DNA from: JAGORM01 sp050255815
GTDB taxonomy: Bacteria > Patescibacteriota > Microgenomatia > Levybacterales > GWA1-39-11
Direction of reading: 5' to 3'
NCBI GenBank assembly: GCA_050255815.1
Contig: JBLMVJ010000014.1
Location: forward strand, 1-64,000
Length of the DNA stretch: 64,000 nt
The notes under the pieces were generated by a model. The model made no database searches. It was not told the origin of the DNA and worked only from the letters and a program-made list of their open reading frames with translations. The position numbers and the translations under genes were made by a program. Positions 50,504-58,409 of the stretch are shown one piece after another. How positions within the stretch are numbered: the first letter of the stretch is position 1; every line of letters begins with the position of its first letter.

Positions 50504-52717
50504 ATGCGCTGGTCCTATACTCACATTATACAGAAGTTAAAAGATAAAACAAAAAAGATTCCTAAAAGGCGCTTCCATATGAATTTTAGCCATATAAAGG
50601 TTAGGCACGTTGTAACATTTCTCCTATTAATATCCTTTGTGGTAGGAATCGGCTTTTTATACTGGTTTGTGCTGCGGGATATTCCTACTACGGCAACTAT
50701 AGGCAGGCAGGATTTCCCCCAGTCTTCTAAGATTTACGACCGGCATGGTACGCTTCTGTACAGCATCTATACTTCCAGAAACCAAACCTTTGTACCGCTT
50801 ACTAAAATCCCAAAAAACATGCAAAATGCAACGGTAGCCATTGAAGATAAGGACTTCTATAAACACGGGGCTATAGACATACGGGGGATAATGCGGGCTG
50901 CATACTCTACCCTGGTTAAAAAACAAACCCAAGGCGGTTCTACTATTACCCAACAGCTGGTAAAGACTTCTTTGTTAACCCTGGACCAGACTATCCAGCG
51001 GAAAGTAAAGGAAATTATTTTGTCATATGTGGTTGAGGCAACCCATTCAAAAAGTTCAATACTGGAAATGTACCTTAACCAGGTGCCGTATGGCGGGACT
51101 GCGTATGGAGTTCAAGCTGCAAGTTACGTATATTTTGATAAGCCCGTATGGCAGCTTTCCCTTCCTGAAGCAGCATTTCTGGCCGGCCTTCCGGAAGCAC
51201 CTAGTCTCTACTCTCCTTTTGGTTCCCACCCTGAATTAGGTATGGCACGCCAGCATGATGTCCTCCAGAAAATGTATGAGCAAAAATATATCAGCAAAAA
51301 ACAGCTGAATGATGCGCTCAAGACAAAGCTCACTTTTTCCAAAATCCAGGATAAGATTCTAGCCCCCCACTTTGTTTTTTATGTGAAGGATTTGCTGGTA
51401 GGAAAATACGGGGAAAAGATGGTGGAACAGGGAGGTTTGCAGGTGACTACAAGTTTAGATTTAGATATCCAGAATTATGCACAGGCAAGCGTTTCTGCAG
51501 AGATTGATGATTTAGAAAAGTATAATGTCACTAATGGTGCCGCCATGGTTACGGAGCCGGCAACCGGGGAGGTTCTTGCTATGGTAGGATCCCGGGATTA
51601 TTTTGACAGCAAACATGACGGGAATGTAAATGTAGCGTTGGCACACCGGCAGCCCGGGTCTTCTATTAAACCCATTAACTATGCTACCGGCCTGGCAAAG
51701 GGTTATACCGCCGCTACCCCATTTGTAGATGAACCAACCTGTTTTGAAAATGGGAATCTGCCAAAATATTGCCCGGTAAACTATGACGGTAAATTCCATG
51801 GGGTCCAGCAAATGCGTTTTGCCCTGGGAAACTCTTTTAATATTCCGGCTGTCAAAATGCTAAAACTAAACGGTATTGATGCTATGATTGCAACCGCTTC
51901 TGCCATGGGCATTTCTACCTTTGGTGACTCTTCACGTTATGGTCTTTCTTTGACTCTGGGCGGCGGTGAGGTTACCATGCTGGACATGACTGAAGCATTT
52001 GGCGTATTTGCAAACGGAGGATATAAGGTAAAGCTGCAACCCATACTCAAAGTAACGGATTCTTCAGGGAAGGTATTAGAACAGTACAATCCGCCCAGCA
52101 GTCCTATTTTTGGTGAGAAAGTCTTACCGCCCGGCGTATCATTTATCATGTCCCATATGCTAATGGATAATAATGCCCGGTTGATAGAATTTGGCGGTGT
52201 TTCCCCACTGAAAATTAAAAACTACCCTATTTCAGTAAAGACCGGGACTACGAATGACTTCAGGGATAACTGGACCATAGGGTATACATCCCAATATGTA
52301 GTTGCTGTTTGGGTAGGGAACAATAACAACACCGCTATGAACGGGATAGTTTCCGGTATTACCGGAGCCGCCCCTATCTGGCATGACATTATGGCACATA
52401 TGGTTGAAAGCTCCCCGCCCCAGTGGCCTATCCAGCCGGACAATGTAGTGGGGAGGACTGTATGTGCTGACTCAGGCCTGATGCCTCCTGCTGACGGATG
52501 CCCTACCCGGTATGAATACTTTATTAAAGGGACAGAACCGCAAATAGACCCGGGAAAGCAGAAAGTATTTGTTGATAAAGATTCCCATGACCTGCCGCCA
52601 AAAGGAAAAACAGATAACCTGACGGAAGAAGACCACCGGATAGTAACAGACCCAACGGGTGACCGGTACTGTGTTGACTGTCCGCACCCTACTCCCAGCC
52701 CCACTCCTACTCCGTAG
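50504..52717 (+). CDS. Class A penicillin-binding protein (PBP1A-like), first copy
   Basis: About 737 residues from the ATG at 50504. A short cytoplasmic basic part precedes one transmembrane helix (about 37-58). The GT51 transglycosylase has its catalytic Glu in VAIEDKDFYKH and the QGGSTITQQL motif. The transpeptidase has SxxK in PGSSIKP near 386, SFN (GNSFNIP) and KTGTT near 580. A Pro/Thr tail ends the protein. It polymerises and crosslinks peptidoglycan. A second, longer paralogue lies at 59495. Confidence 0.93.
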   Translation: MRWSYTHIIQKLKDKTKKIPKRRFHMNFSHIKVRHVVTFLLLISFVVGIGFLYWFVLRDIPTTATIGRQDFPQSSKIYDRHGTLLYSIYTSRNQTFVPLTKIPKNMQNATVAIEDKDFYKHGAIDIRGIMRAAYSTLVKKQTQGGSTITQQLVKTSLLTLDQTIQRKVKEIILSYVVEATHSKSSILEMYLNQVPYGGTAYGVQAASYVYFDKPVWQLSLPEAAFLAGLPEAPSLYSPFGSHPELGMARQHDVLQKMYEQKYISKKQLNDALKTKLTFSKIQDKILAPHFVFYVKDLLVGKYGEKMVEQGGLQVTTSLDLDIQNYAQASVSAEIDDLEKYNVTNGAAMVTEPATGEVLAMVGSRDYFDSKHDGNVNVALAHRQPGSSIKPINYATGLAKGYTAATPFVDEPTCFENGNLPKYCPVNYDGKFHGVQQMRFALGNSFNIPAVKMLKLNGIDAMIATASAMGISTFGDSSRYGLSLTLGGGEVTMLDMTEAFGVFANGGYKVKLQPILKVTDSSGKVLEQYNPPSSPIFGEKVLPPGVSFIMSHMLMDNNARLIEFGGVSPLKIKNYPISVKTGTTNDFRDNWTIGYTSQYVVAVWVGNNNNTAMNGIVSGITGAAPIWHDIMAHMVESSPPQWPIQPDNVVGRTVCADSGLMPPADGCPTRYEYFIKGTEPQIDPGKQKVFVDKDSHDLPPKGKTDNLTEEDHRIVTDPTGDRYCVDCPHPTPSPTPTP

Positions 52718-53068
52718 TTTAGAAAGCCTACACTTAAAAAATTTACGAATACGTTGAATCTTGAGGGTAAGTTATCGAAATTTATTTGAAGTTTAACTGT
52801 GTTGAAACTATTCAGAACATAGGTTGTAACTACTTTTTCATCCGGTTTTTAAGATATATATAACTCGCTTTAAAACAATAGGAGAGGTATTTAATAATTC
52901 TCAATGAAATAGAACAACCTAAGCAAGCAGGGGTATTACAAAAACAAACCCCGGATCATGGCTTTGTTTCTTACCAAATACTTACCATATATTTAAGGCT
53001 AATGGTAAAGAATGCGTAGATAGTAAAGACACAAGACGTAAGATGTAGGATCTAAGAACGAGGAGTGA
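52718..53068. other. Gene-free gap between converging genes
   Basis: About 350 AT-rich bases between the penicillin-binding protein and the O-antigen ligase. No ORF of note. A weak GGGGT/ACCCC hairpin with a 13-base loop lies at 52930-52952 without a U run, and short AAGA(C/T)-type repeats occur near 53020-53055. Confidence 0.4.
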
Positions 53069-54385
53069 TTAAGGTCTAAAATTCTTGTTATAGGAAAGAC
53101 CAAAAAGAAAAGAGGCCATTAGGAGTCCCTGTTGCGTGGTGAAAAAGAAATGGTCAAACATTCCCTGGACCAGGAAAGCTGTAAATAAAATAAAAACCAT
53201 TTCATAAAATGAATACGTTCCCAGGTATCCTTTTGTCTTATGGTAAAGAACCAGGATTGAATTTAAAGAAAAATACCAGAATACCAATAACCCCAGTATG
53301 CCGGCTTCAGATAGTATAAGTAGAAAAATATTGTGAACGGGTTGCAAACGCGTAGGGGAGAAGTCTTTCTGCAAGACGCCTTCATAATAAAATGAATTGC
53401 TCAGTCCTACGCCAAACAAAGGCTGTCTGGAAAAAATCTGAAAACTGGTTAGGGTTAAATCTGTCCGGGGTTCAACCCCATTAAGAATTGATGACAAAGA
53501 AAAAAACCGAAATGAGAAACTCGCAAAGAATATTCCTAGGAGAATAACAGCTGAACAAAACACAATAATTCTTTTGATGTGTTTCCTTTGGGAAAAAATG
53601 GGGAATAGTAAAAAAGAGTAGAGGAGGAATAAAATATTTATTGCCAGCATAACGCGGGAGAACGTCAAAAATAAACATACTTCAATAACTGAAAAAAAGA
53701 AGAGCGCCGTATACTTTCCGGCTATATTTTTTTCATGATGGGAAACAAAAGAAGAAAAGACAGCACCCATAAACAGAAAGAAAGCAAGAATATTTGGGTG
53801 GGGAAACGTGGCATACGGTCTGACCAGCAAACCGCGGGTTGTGTTAATGACTGCTTCACCTAAGGTTGATGGCGTAAAAAACCTCTCGCCAAAAAAATAG
53901 AAGATCCCATTTAAAGATCCTTGTTTTATAAATTCGCCAATCCCCAGGAGTGCTTCTAAAAAAGCAGCAAGAGATAAAATCCAGAGAGCAGTAAACAGAT
54001 GTTTTTTGTCTAATGCAACAGCAGCAAACAGGCCCAGGTACATTACCTCAAAAAGCTTAAATAGTTTATACAGGAGAGAGAGCGGTTCAAAAGTATAAAA
54101 GAGCGGGAATAAAACAATTAACACTAAAAAAAGAAAAAGTTTCCGGGAAAAAAAAGATTTTATTAAAGAGTTTGAAAATATATTTTTAAAAGACAAAAGA
54201 AAAAGGAGGAAGATTAAAACGTCACTTATATAAATAGCAGGGGAGAGGTAGTCTACTCTGATACCATGGACTAAGGAAAAGGATGGCCAAAAATGCGGGC
54301 CAAACTGCTGGGGAAGGAAAAATAAAATAAGAAAGAAAAGGATTATTTGGGGATTAAACTTTGTAGGAATGCTTTTTAAGCTCAC
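53069..54385 (-). CDS. O-antigen ligase/Wzy-type polymerase family protein
   Basis: A 438-residue integral membrane protein with about 11-12 transmembrane helices. The Wzy_C-type features are VRPYATFPHPNILAFFLFM and a large external loop ending in LQPVHNIFLLILSEAGILGL, where His is expected to act. It would transfer or polymerise lipid-linked sugar chains. The start overlaps the stop of jag by four bases. It has a lower GC look than its neighbours. Confidence 0.8.
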   Translation of the reverse strand: MSLKSIPTKFNPQIILFFLILFFLPQQFGPHFWPSFSLVHGIRVDYLSPAIYISDVLIFLLFLLSFKNIFSNSLIKSFFSRKLFLFLVLIVLFPLFYTFEPLSLLYKLFKLFEVMYLGLFAAVALDKKHLFTALWILSLAAFLEALLGIGEFIKQGSLNGIFYFFGERFFTPSTLGEAVINTTRGLLVRPYATFPHPNILAFFLFMGAVFSSFVSHHEKNIAGKYTALFFFSVIEVCLFLTFSRVMLAINILFLLYSFLLFPIFSQRKHIKRIIVFCSAVILLGIFFASFSFRFFSLSSILNGVEPRTDLTLTSFQIFSRQPLFGVGLSNSFYYEGVLQKDFSPTRLQPVHNIFLLILSEAGILGLLVFWYFSLNSILVLYHKTKGYLGTYSFYEMVFILFTAFLVQGMFDHFFFTTQQGLLMASFLFGLSYNKNFRP

Positions 54386-54834
54386 TTCTTTTTAATGACC
54401 AGAACGCGGTCCCGGTCTTCACCCATTGATTCAGTGGTGACATCAGCATCTTCAGCAAGTGCCATATGGATCAGTCTGCGTTCCCAAGGTTTTAAGCCTC
54501 TGACGGTTTTTTCAACACCGGTAGAAACTACTTCATCCCTGAGTCTTCCCGCCAGATCAGAAAGGTATGCTTCCCGCTCTTCACGGTAGCCGCCAATTTC
54601 AATTAACAGCCTTTTTCCTTCCGGAAGGTCTTTAGAGACTAAAATGTACAGGACGTATTCTAGAGAGGAAAGAGTATTGCCATGTTTTCCTATCAGAAGG
54701 GCATTATTATCCCCTGCATCTATAGAAACAGTGAAGGCTTCATCCCCTTCAGTTACTTCAATTTTTGCATCAACCTCTAAAAGCTCAAAAAGTTTCTCAA
54801 TTTTTTTCTGTACTTCTTCCATATTATCTTGCAT
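54382..54834 (-). CDS. jag: RNA-binding protein Jag/KhpB (KH and R3H domains)
   Basis: A 150-residue protein. A KH domain (about 40-85) has the GxxG loop in LLIGKHGNTLSSL. An R3H domain (about 90-145) has PWERRLIHMALAEDADVTTE. The N-terminal Jag_N part is short. KhpB binds RNA, affects cell division and envelope synthesis, and lies downstream of yidC in most bacteria. It overlaps yidC by 11 bases. Confidence 0.92.
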   Translation of the reverse strand: MQDNMEEVQKKIEKLFELLEVDAKIEVTEGDEAFTVSIDAGDNNALLIGKHGNTLSSLEYVLYILVSKDLPEGKRLLIEIGGYREEREAYLSDLAGRLRDEVVSTGVEKTVRGLKPWERRLIHMALAEDADVTTESMGEDRDRVLVIKKK

Positions 54835-55654
54835 TAATCCCTATTTTTGAAAGCCAGGGTTTTGTGCCGCCGGCCCCTACTAAAAGGTATTGCTGAAGTA
54901 TACCAAAAATGGTGAACGTATTCCAGTAGAGAGACAGGCCCAGCGGAAGGCTAAAAGAAAAGTACGCAATCATAACCGGGAAGATAAATAATGACTGGTT
55001 CTGGAAAGCGGTTTGGAAATCATCCTTTTTCTTCTCACCTTTTGCAATGGTGGGCACCAGGCTGGGCTCAGGCAGCATCATCTTAGACAGGAAAAACTGT
55101 AAGACGCCGGTGACAACCGGAATAAGAATAACTGCGGGGTTAGCAGAAAACATTTTAGACGGTGAGGAAGAAAGGACTGCGCCAAAAAAATACACATTCC
55201 AGGTATTTTGGCTGATATGCATCCAGGGGAAATATAAGATCTTGTTCAGCGCAGTAATGCCGGAAGAAGTATTCACGTTTACCACATGGGTTAAGACGCT
55301 ATACAGGCTCCAGATAACCGGAAGCTGAATAACAAGAGGAAGGCATCCCGCAGCTGGATTAATACCATGCTCTTTATATAACTTCATGATTTCTTCCTGC
55401 TGCCTTTTTTTGTCATCTTTATGTTTCTCTTTTACTGCAGCCAGATGCGGGGTTACTTTTTGCATTTTATGGGCAGATTTTATTTGAGCAGAAACAAACG
55501 GGTACAGAATAAGCCGGATAAGTACAGTCATAAGGATCACGGCAAATCCCAACGGGTAGGGGATATGTCCTAAAAGCAGCAAGTGGTACAAGCCAATTAA
55601 AACATTGGTGATGGGGTTAATAAAGATAGTGATAAATAAAAGTCCTATGTTCAT
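54824..55654 (-). CDS. yidC: Membrane protein insertase YidC/Oxa1
   Basis: A 276-residue membrane protein of the short Gram-positive form without a large periplasmic domain. Key parts: ILMTVLIRLILYPFVSAQIK, the cytosolic loop KHKDDKKRQQEEIMKLYKEH, then GINPAAGCLPLVIQLPVIWSLY. The Arg in the first helix groove is present (TVLIRLIL). It inserts membrane proteins. It overlaps rnpA by four bases. Confidence 0.95.
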   Translation of the reverse strand: MNIGLLFITIFINPITNVLIGLYHLLLLGHIPYPLGFAVILMTVLIRLILYPFVSAQIKSAHKMQKVTPHLAAVKEKHKDDKKRQQEEIMKLYKEHGINPAAGCLPLVIQLPVIWSLYSVLTHVVNVNTSSGITALNKILYFPWMHISQNTWNVYFFGAVLSSSPSKMFSANPAVILIPVVTGVLQFFLSKMMLPEPSLVPTIAKGEKKKDDFQTAFQNQSLFIFPVMIAYFSFSLPLGLSLYWNTFTIFGILQQYLLVGAGGTKPWLSKIGINAR

Positions 55655-55965
55655 GCGTTCAGTCTTACCAGTAATCTTGAGAGTTCATCCATTATAGCGG
55701 ATTTTTGGTATTCTTGATAGCTTAACCTGAGGAAAAAAACCAGATCATAGGAATTGGGTATTTTTTTAAGTTCTTCCTGAAGACAGCTTATAAACATGCG
55801 TTTTACCTTATTTCTCTGCGTTGCCTTCTTTGAGACCTTTTTCCCAACCACTACGGCATAGGTAGGATCTTCTGACTTCTGGAACCGTAAGACATAGAAT
55901 GGGGTTACGGATTTTTGCCTGGGAACACCTTTTCCAAAAGAATACCGGGAGGATTTTTTAAACAT
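55651..55965 (-). CDS. rnpA: Ribonuclease P protein component
   Basis: A 104-residue basic protein. The RNR-type motif QRNKVKRMFISCLQ is present (the family has RNRxKR). FYVLRFQKSEDPTYAVVVGK gives the first strands. It supports RNase P RNA in tRNA 5' processing. It lies 5 bases after rpmH, the usual order rpmH-rnpA-yidC-jag. Confidence 0.93.
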   Translation of the reverse strand: MFKKSSRYSFGKGVPRQKSVTPFYVLRFQKSEDPTYAVVVGKKVSKKATQRNKVKRMFISCLQEELKKIPNSYDLVFFLRLSYQEYQKSAIMDELSRLLVRLNA

Positions 55966-55970
55966 GAGGG

Positions 55971-56114
55971 CTAGAGAGAAACTGCCAGGCTTTTTCTGCC
56001 CTTCAGTCTTCTTCTTTTCAAAACGTTGCGGCCGTCATGGGTTTTCATCTTAGACAAGAAGCCATGCTTTTTAATGCCCTTGACCTTTTTGTGCTTCATC
56101 ATTTTTTCAGACAT
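55971..56114 (-). CDS. rpmH: 50S ribosomal protein L34
   Basis: A 47-residue, strongly basic protein read on the minus strand. It contains KKVKGIKKHGFLSKMKTHDG, RNVLKRRRLKGRKSLAVS, which aligns with the L34 pattern HGFRARMxTxxGRxVLxxRRxKGRKxL. It has a near-perfect promoter whose -10 ends 6 bases before the ATG. It is first in the rpmH-rnpA-yidC-jag cluster. Confidence 0.95.
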   Translation of the reverse strand: MSEKMMKHKKVKGIKKHGFLSKMKTHDGRNVLKRRRLKGRKSLAVSL

Positions 56115-56120
56115 GTTGTT

Positions 56121-56149
56121 ATTATACTAAATTGTGCCCAGCTTGACAA
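56121..56149 (-). promoter_or_regulatory. rpmH promoter
   Basis: Minus strand: TTGTCA (56144-56149), 17 bp, TATAAT (56121-56126). With 6 bases to the ATG at 56114, the transcript should begin at the A of ATG. Confidence 0.8.
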
Positions 56150-56166
56150 CTGCAATATATTACCCC

Positions 56167-56195
56167 TTTTCAATAAAGCGAAATTTTGCTACAGT
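56167..56195 (+). promoter_or_regulatory. Possible gap promoter
   Basis: TTTTCA (56167-56172), 17 bp, TACAGT (56190-56195), with the ATG 6 bases later. The boxes are weak, but the spacing fits the window pattern. Confidence 0.4.
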
Positions 56196-56201
56196 TATTG
56201 T

Positions 56202-57278
56202 ATGATTCGAGTTGCTGTGAATGGGTACGGGAGGATTGGACGCGTAGCGCACCGCATTATTATAGAGAAGCATGCGGAAGAGATAGAGGTAGTAGCAGTT
56301 AACGCAGGATCTTCCACAGACATGTTGGGCTGGATGCAGCTATTAAAATATGACACGGTGTACCACACACTCCAGAGCCATTCCCTTTTTATCCAAAAAC
56401 CTGAAGAAGTAACCGTTAAAACAGCACTTCCTTCTATAGGAGCGCTGGTGGTAGATGACAAAGTAATTCCTTTTTTCTCTGAAAAAGACCCTGCAAAACT
56501 TCCCTGGAAAGATTTAGGAGTAGATGTAGTGATAGAGTCTACGGGACACTTTACCACCCCTGACAAAATGAAACTCCATCTGGATGCGGGAGCAAAGTCT
56601 GTTATTTTGTCAGCTCCCTTTAAAGATGAGGCTGCAGATTCCACCTATGTATTGGGGGTAAATTTACATCCGGAAGAAACATCCAATTTGGAAAATATCA
56701 TCAGTAACGCTTCCTGTACTACTAATTGCATTGCACCGGTTGCCGCTATTATAGAAGAAACTTTTGGGATAGAAAAAGCTATGATGACTACGATCCATGG
56801 ATATACTTCAGACCAGCGGTTGCATGATGGAGGACATAAGGACTACAGGAGAGCACGGGCTGCTGCTATGAATATTATCCCTACCTCAACCGGCGCAACT
56901 AAAGCTGCTGCAAAAACCATTCCATCTTTGGAAGGCATTTTTAACGGCCTTGCTATCCGGGTACCGGTTCCGGTAGGTTCTTTATCAGACTTTACCTTTC
57001 TGTTAAAAAAAGATACTACGGTAGAAGAAGTAAATAATATTCTGAAACAGGCTGCAGGTTCTGACCGGTGGAAAGGAATTTTTACCACCACAACTGACCC
57101 TATTGTTAGCAGTGATGTGATAGGGAATTCCCATTCATCTATAGCAGACCTTTCCCTCACCCAGGTGGTAGGGGGGAATATGCTAAAAGTAATTGCCTGG
57201 TATGATAATGAGTTTGGATATGCAAACCGCTTGGTAGATGAGACTATTGTGCTTGGGAAAAAGTTTTCAGCTGCATGA
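56202..57278 (+). CDS. gap: Glyceraldehyde-3-phosphate dehydrogenase
   Basis: 358 residues from MIRVAVNGYGRIG; a longer in-frame reading upstream overlaps rpmH and lacks homology. The NAD-binding GYGRIGRVAHR is followed by STGHFTTPDKM and the active site SNASCTTNCIAP with catalytic Cys near 170. The C-terminal WYDNEFGYANRLVD is standard. It makes 1,3-bisphosphoglycerate. It is followed 15 bases later by a kinase-like gene; pgk lies nearby on the other strand. Confidence 0.96.
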   Translation: MIRVAVNGYGRIGRVAHRIIIEKHAEEIEVVAVNAGSSTDMLGWMQLLKYDTVYHTLQSHSLFIQKPEEVTVKTALPSIGALVVDDKVIPFFSEKDPAKLPWKDLGVDVVIESTGHFTTPDKMKLHLDAGAKSVILSAPFKDEAADSTYVLGVNLHPEETSNLENIISNASCTTNCIAPVAAIIEETFGIEKAMMTTIHGYTSDQRLHDGGHKDYRRARAAAMNIIPTSTGATKAAAKTIPSLEGIFNGLAIRVPVPVGSLSDFTFLLKKDTTVEEVNNILKQAAGSDRWKGIFTTTTDPIVSSDVIGNSHSSIADLSLTQVVGGNMLKVIAWYDNEFGYANRLVDETIVLGKKFSAA

Positions 57279-57284
57279 TATAAT
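57279..57284 (+). promoter_or_regulatory. -10 box of the nucleotide kinase-like gene
   Basis: TATAAT at the very end of gap, 9 bases before the ATG at 57294; the -35 is weak. Confidence 0.45.
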
Positions 57285-57293
57285 AATCCTCTT

Positions 57294-57872
57294 ATGTCTC
57301 CAGATATTAGAATCATTACAGTTTCCGGAAGAATTGGTGCCGGATCCACCACGTTAGCAAAGGGGCTTGCCCATCATTTGGGGTGGAAGCACATGGAGGG
57401 CGGAGAAATCTTCTGGGAAGCACTCCGTTCTAAAATGAATGTGGACACTAAAGACACTAACCTGCGTCCTGATGAAGAAGACCAGCTATTTGATGACATG
57501 CTTAAAACTATCCTTACAGATAATAGGAATATTGTGATGGAAACAAAACTGGCAGGATTTAACGCACAGGGAGTAGAGGGTGTGTTTAAAATACTTGTAG
57601 TTTGTGAGGACCATCAGGGGAATGACCAGACCCAGATCAGAATTGACCGGTTAGTAAACCGTGAAGGGAAACCGGTTGAAGATGCAAAAAAGGAAGTATT
57701 AGAGCGTGAGCGGAATGATTTGGAAAAATGGCGGAAGATGTATGTAGATAATGACCAGGACTGGGTGTACTTTGACCCTAAGTTTTATAATTTAGTAATT
57801 AATACTTTTGAACACCACAAAGAAGAAAGTCTTCAGATAGCCTTAGATGCACTGGAAAAAACAAAGAAATAG
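57294..57872 (+). CDS. Cytidylate kinase-like P-loop kinase
   Basis: A 192-residue protein. The P-loop SGRIGAGSTTLA (residues about 11-22), then HHLGWKHMEGGEIFWEALRSK, fits the (d)CMP kinase/AAA_17 group. An Arg-rich lid follows (QTQIRIDRLVNREGKPVEDA). The lid order and short length differ from Cmk, so the substrate may be another nucleoside or phosphate acceptor. A hairpin repeat follows directly after its stop and could end the transcript. Confidence 0.75.
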   Translation: MSPDIRIITVSGRIGAGSTTLAKGLAHHLGWKHMEGGEIFWEALRSKMNVDTKDTNLRPDEEDQLFDDMLKTILTDNRNIVMETKLAGFNAQGVEGVFKILVVCEDHQGNDQTQIRIDRLVNREGKPVEDAKKEVLERERNDLEKWRKMYVDNDQDWVYFDPKFYNLVINTFEHHKEESLQIALDALEKTKK

Positions 57873-57961
57873 CATCTCGCCTCTAAAGGAAGATGCTCAC
57901 GCAGCTTCAATTCATCAGTTATTTTCATTAAAAAGAACGGTTTTCTTGAAGCGTTGTGTAG
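57870..57961. repeat. Two-hairpin dispersed repeat, copy C
   Basis: A 92-bp unit like those at 17819 and 17930. Hairpin 1 pairs AGCATCT with AGATGCT directly. Hairpin 2 has CACGCAGCTTCAA and TTGAAGCGTTGTG arms around TTCATC and AACGGTTTTC. It lies between the kinase stop and the converging 58366 gene. Confidence 0.7.
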
Positions 57962-58366
57962 TTATCTTTTTTTAAATCGCCTTTGGTCTTCTGCTTCCAT
58001 CATTATTTTAGCAATATCCTCTGCCAGTTCAGGAGCTCTGTCTTCCAATTCCGTCAACTGCTGAGAACAGAATTCTTGTGCATCTATATCCTCTGCCAGC
58101 TTTTGGGTTAATTGGGAAGCAAGGGCCCGTGTATAAAGGAACCTGTTATATCTTCTTCCTTCTGTTTCTGCCCCATATTGGAGGGCATAGACATTACTTA
58201 CCAATTCTGAGAATACTAATTCTGGCGGAAGGTCCGCTGTTTTCATACCAGGGGTAGGGGAGAAATCATATTCATAAACACGGTGAGTGGGCGGAGGGGT
58301 TGGTTTGTCATAGACCGCGTGAAGTCTTGCAAGGAAGCCATTTTGCGGAAGTTCTTTTCCCCTCAT
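57962..58366 (-). CDS. Small helical protein of unknown function
   Basis: 134 residues from MRGKELPQNG. An in-frame ATG 14 codons earlier is rejected because TATAAT lies exactly 6 bases before this ATG. The protein is soluble, Pro-rich at residues 20-35 (DKPTPPPTHRVYEYDF), then helical and acidic, and ends in basic residues. No family recognised. It lies just after pgk. Confidence 0.55.
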   Translation of the reverse strand: MRGKELPQNGFLARLHAVYDKPTPPPTHRVYEYDFSPTPGMKTADLPPELVFSELVSNVYALQYGAETEGRRYNRFLYTRALASQLTQKLAEDIDAQEFCSQQLTELEDRAPELAEDIAKIMMEAEDQRRFKKR

Positions 58367-58372
58367 GTGGGA

Positions 58373-58401
58373 ATTATAGTGTTGGGAAAGAAAGAAAGCA
58401 A
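58373..58401 (-). promoter_or_regulatory. Promoter of the 134-residue protein gene
   Basis: Minus strand: TTGCTT (58396-58401), 17 bp, TATAAT (58373-58378), 6 bases before the ATG. Confidence 0.7.
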
Positions 58402-58409
58402 ACTGCAAC

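Noticed and set aside
56037..56201. Longer N terminus for GAPDH
   Set aside because: The extra reading is antisense to rpmH, while MIRVAVNGYGRIG is the usual GAPDH start.
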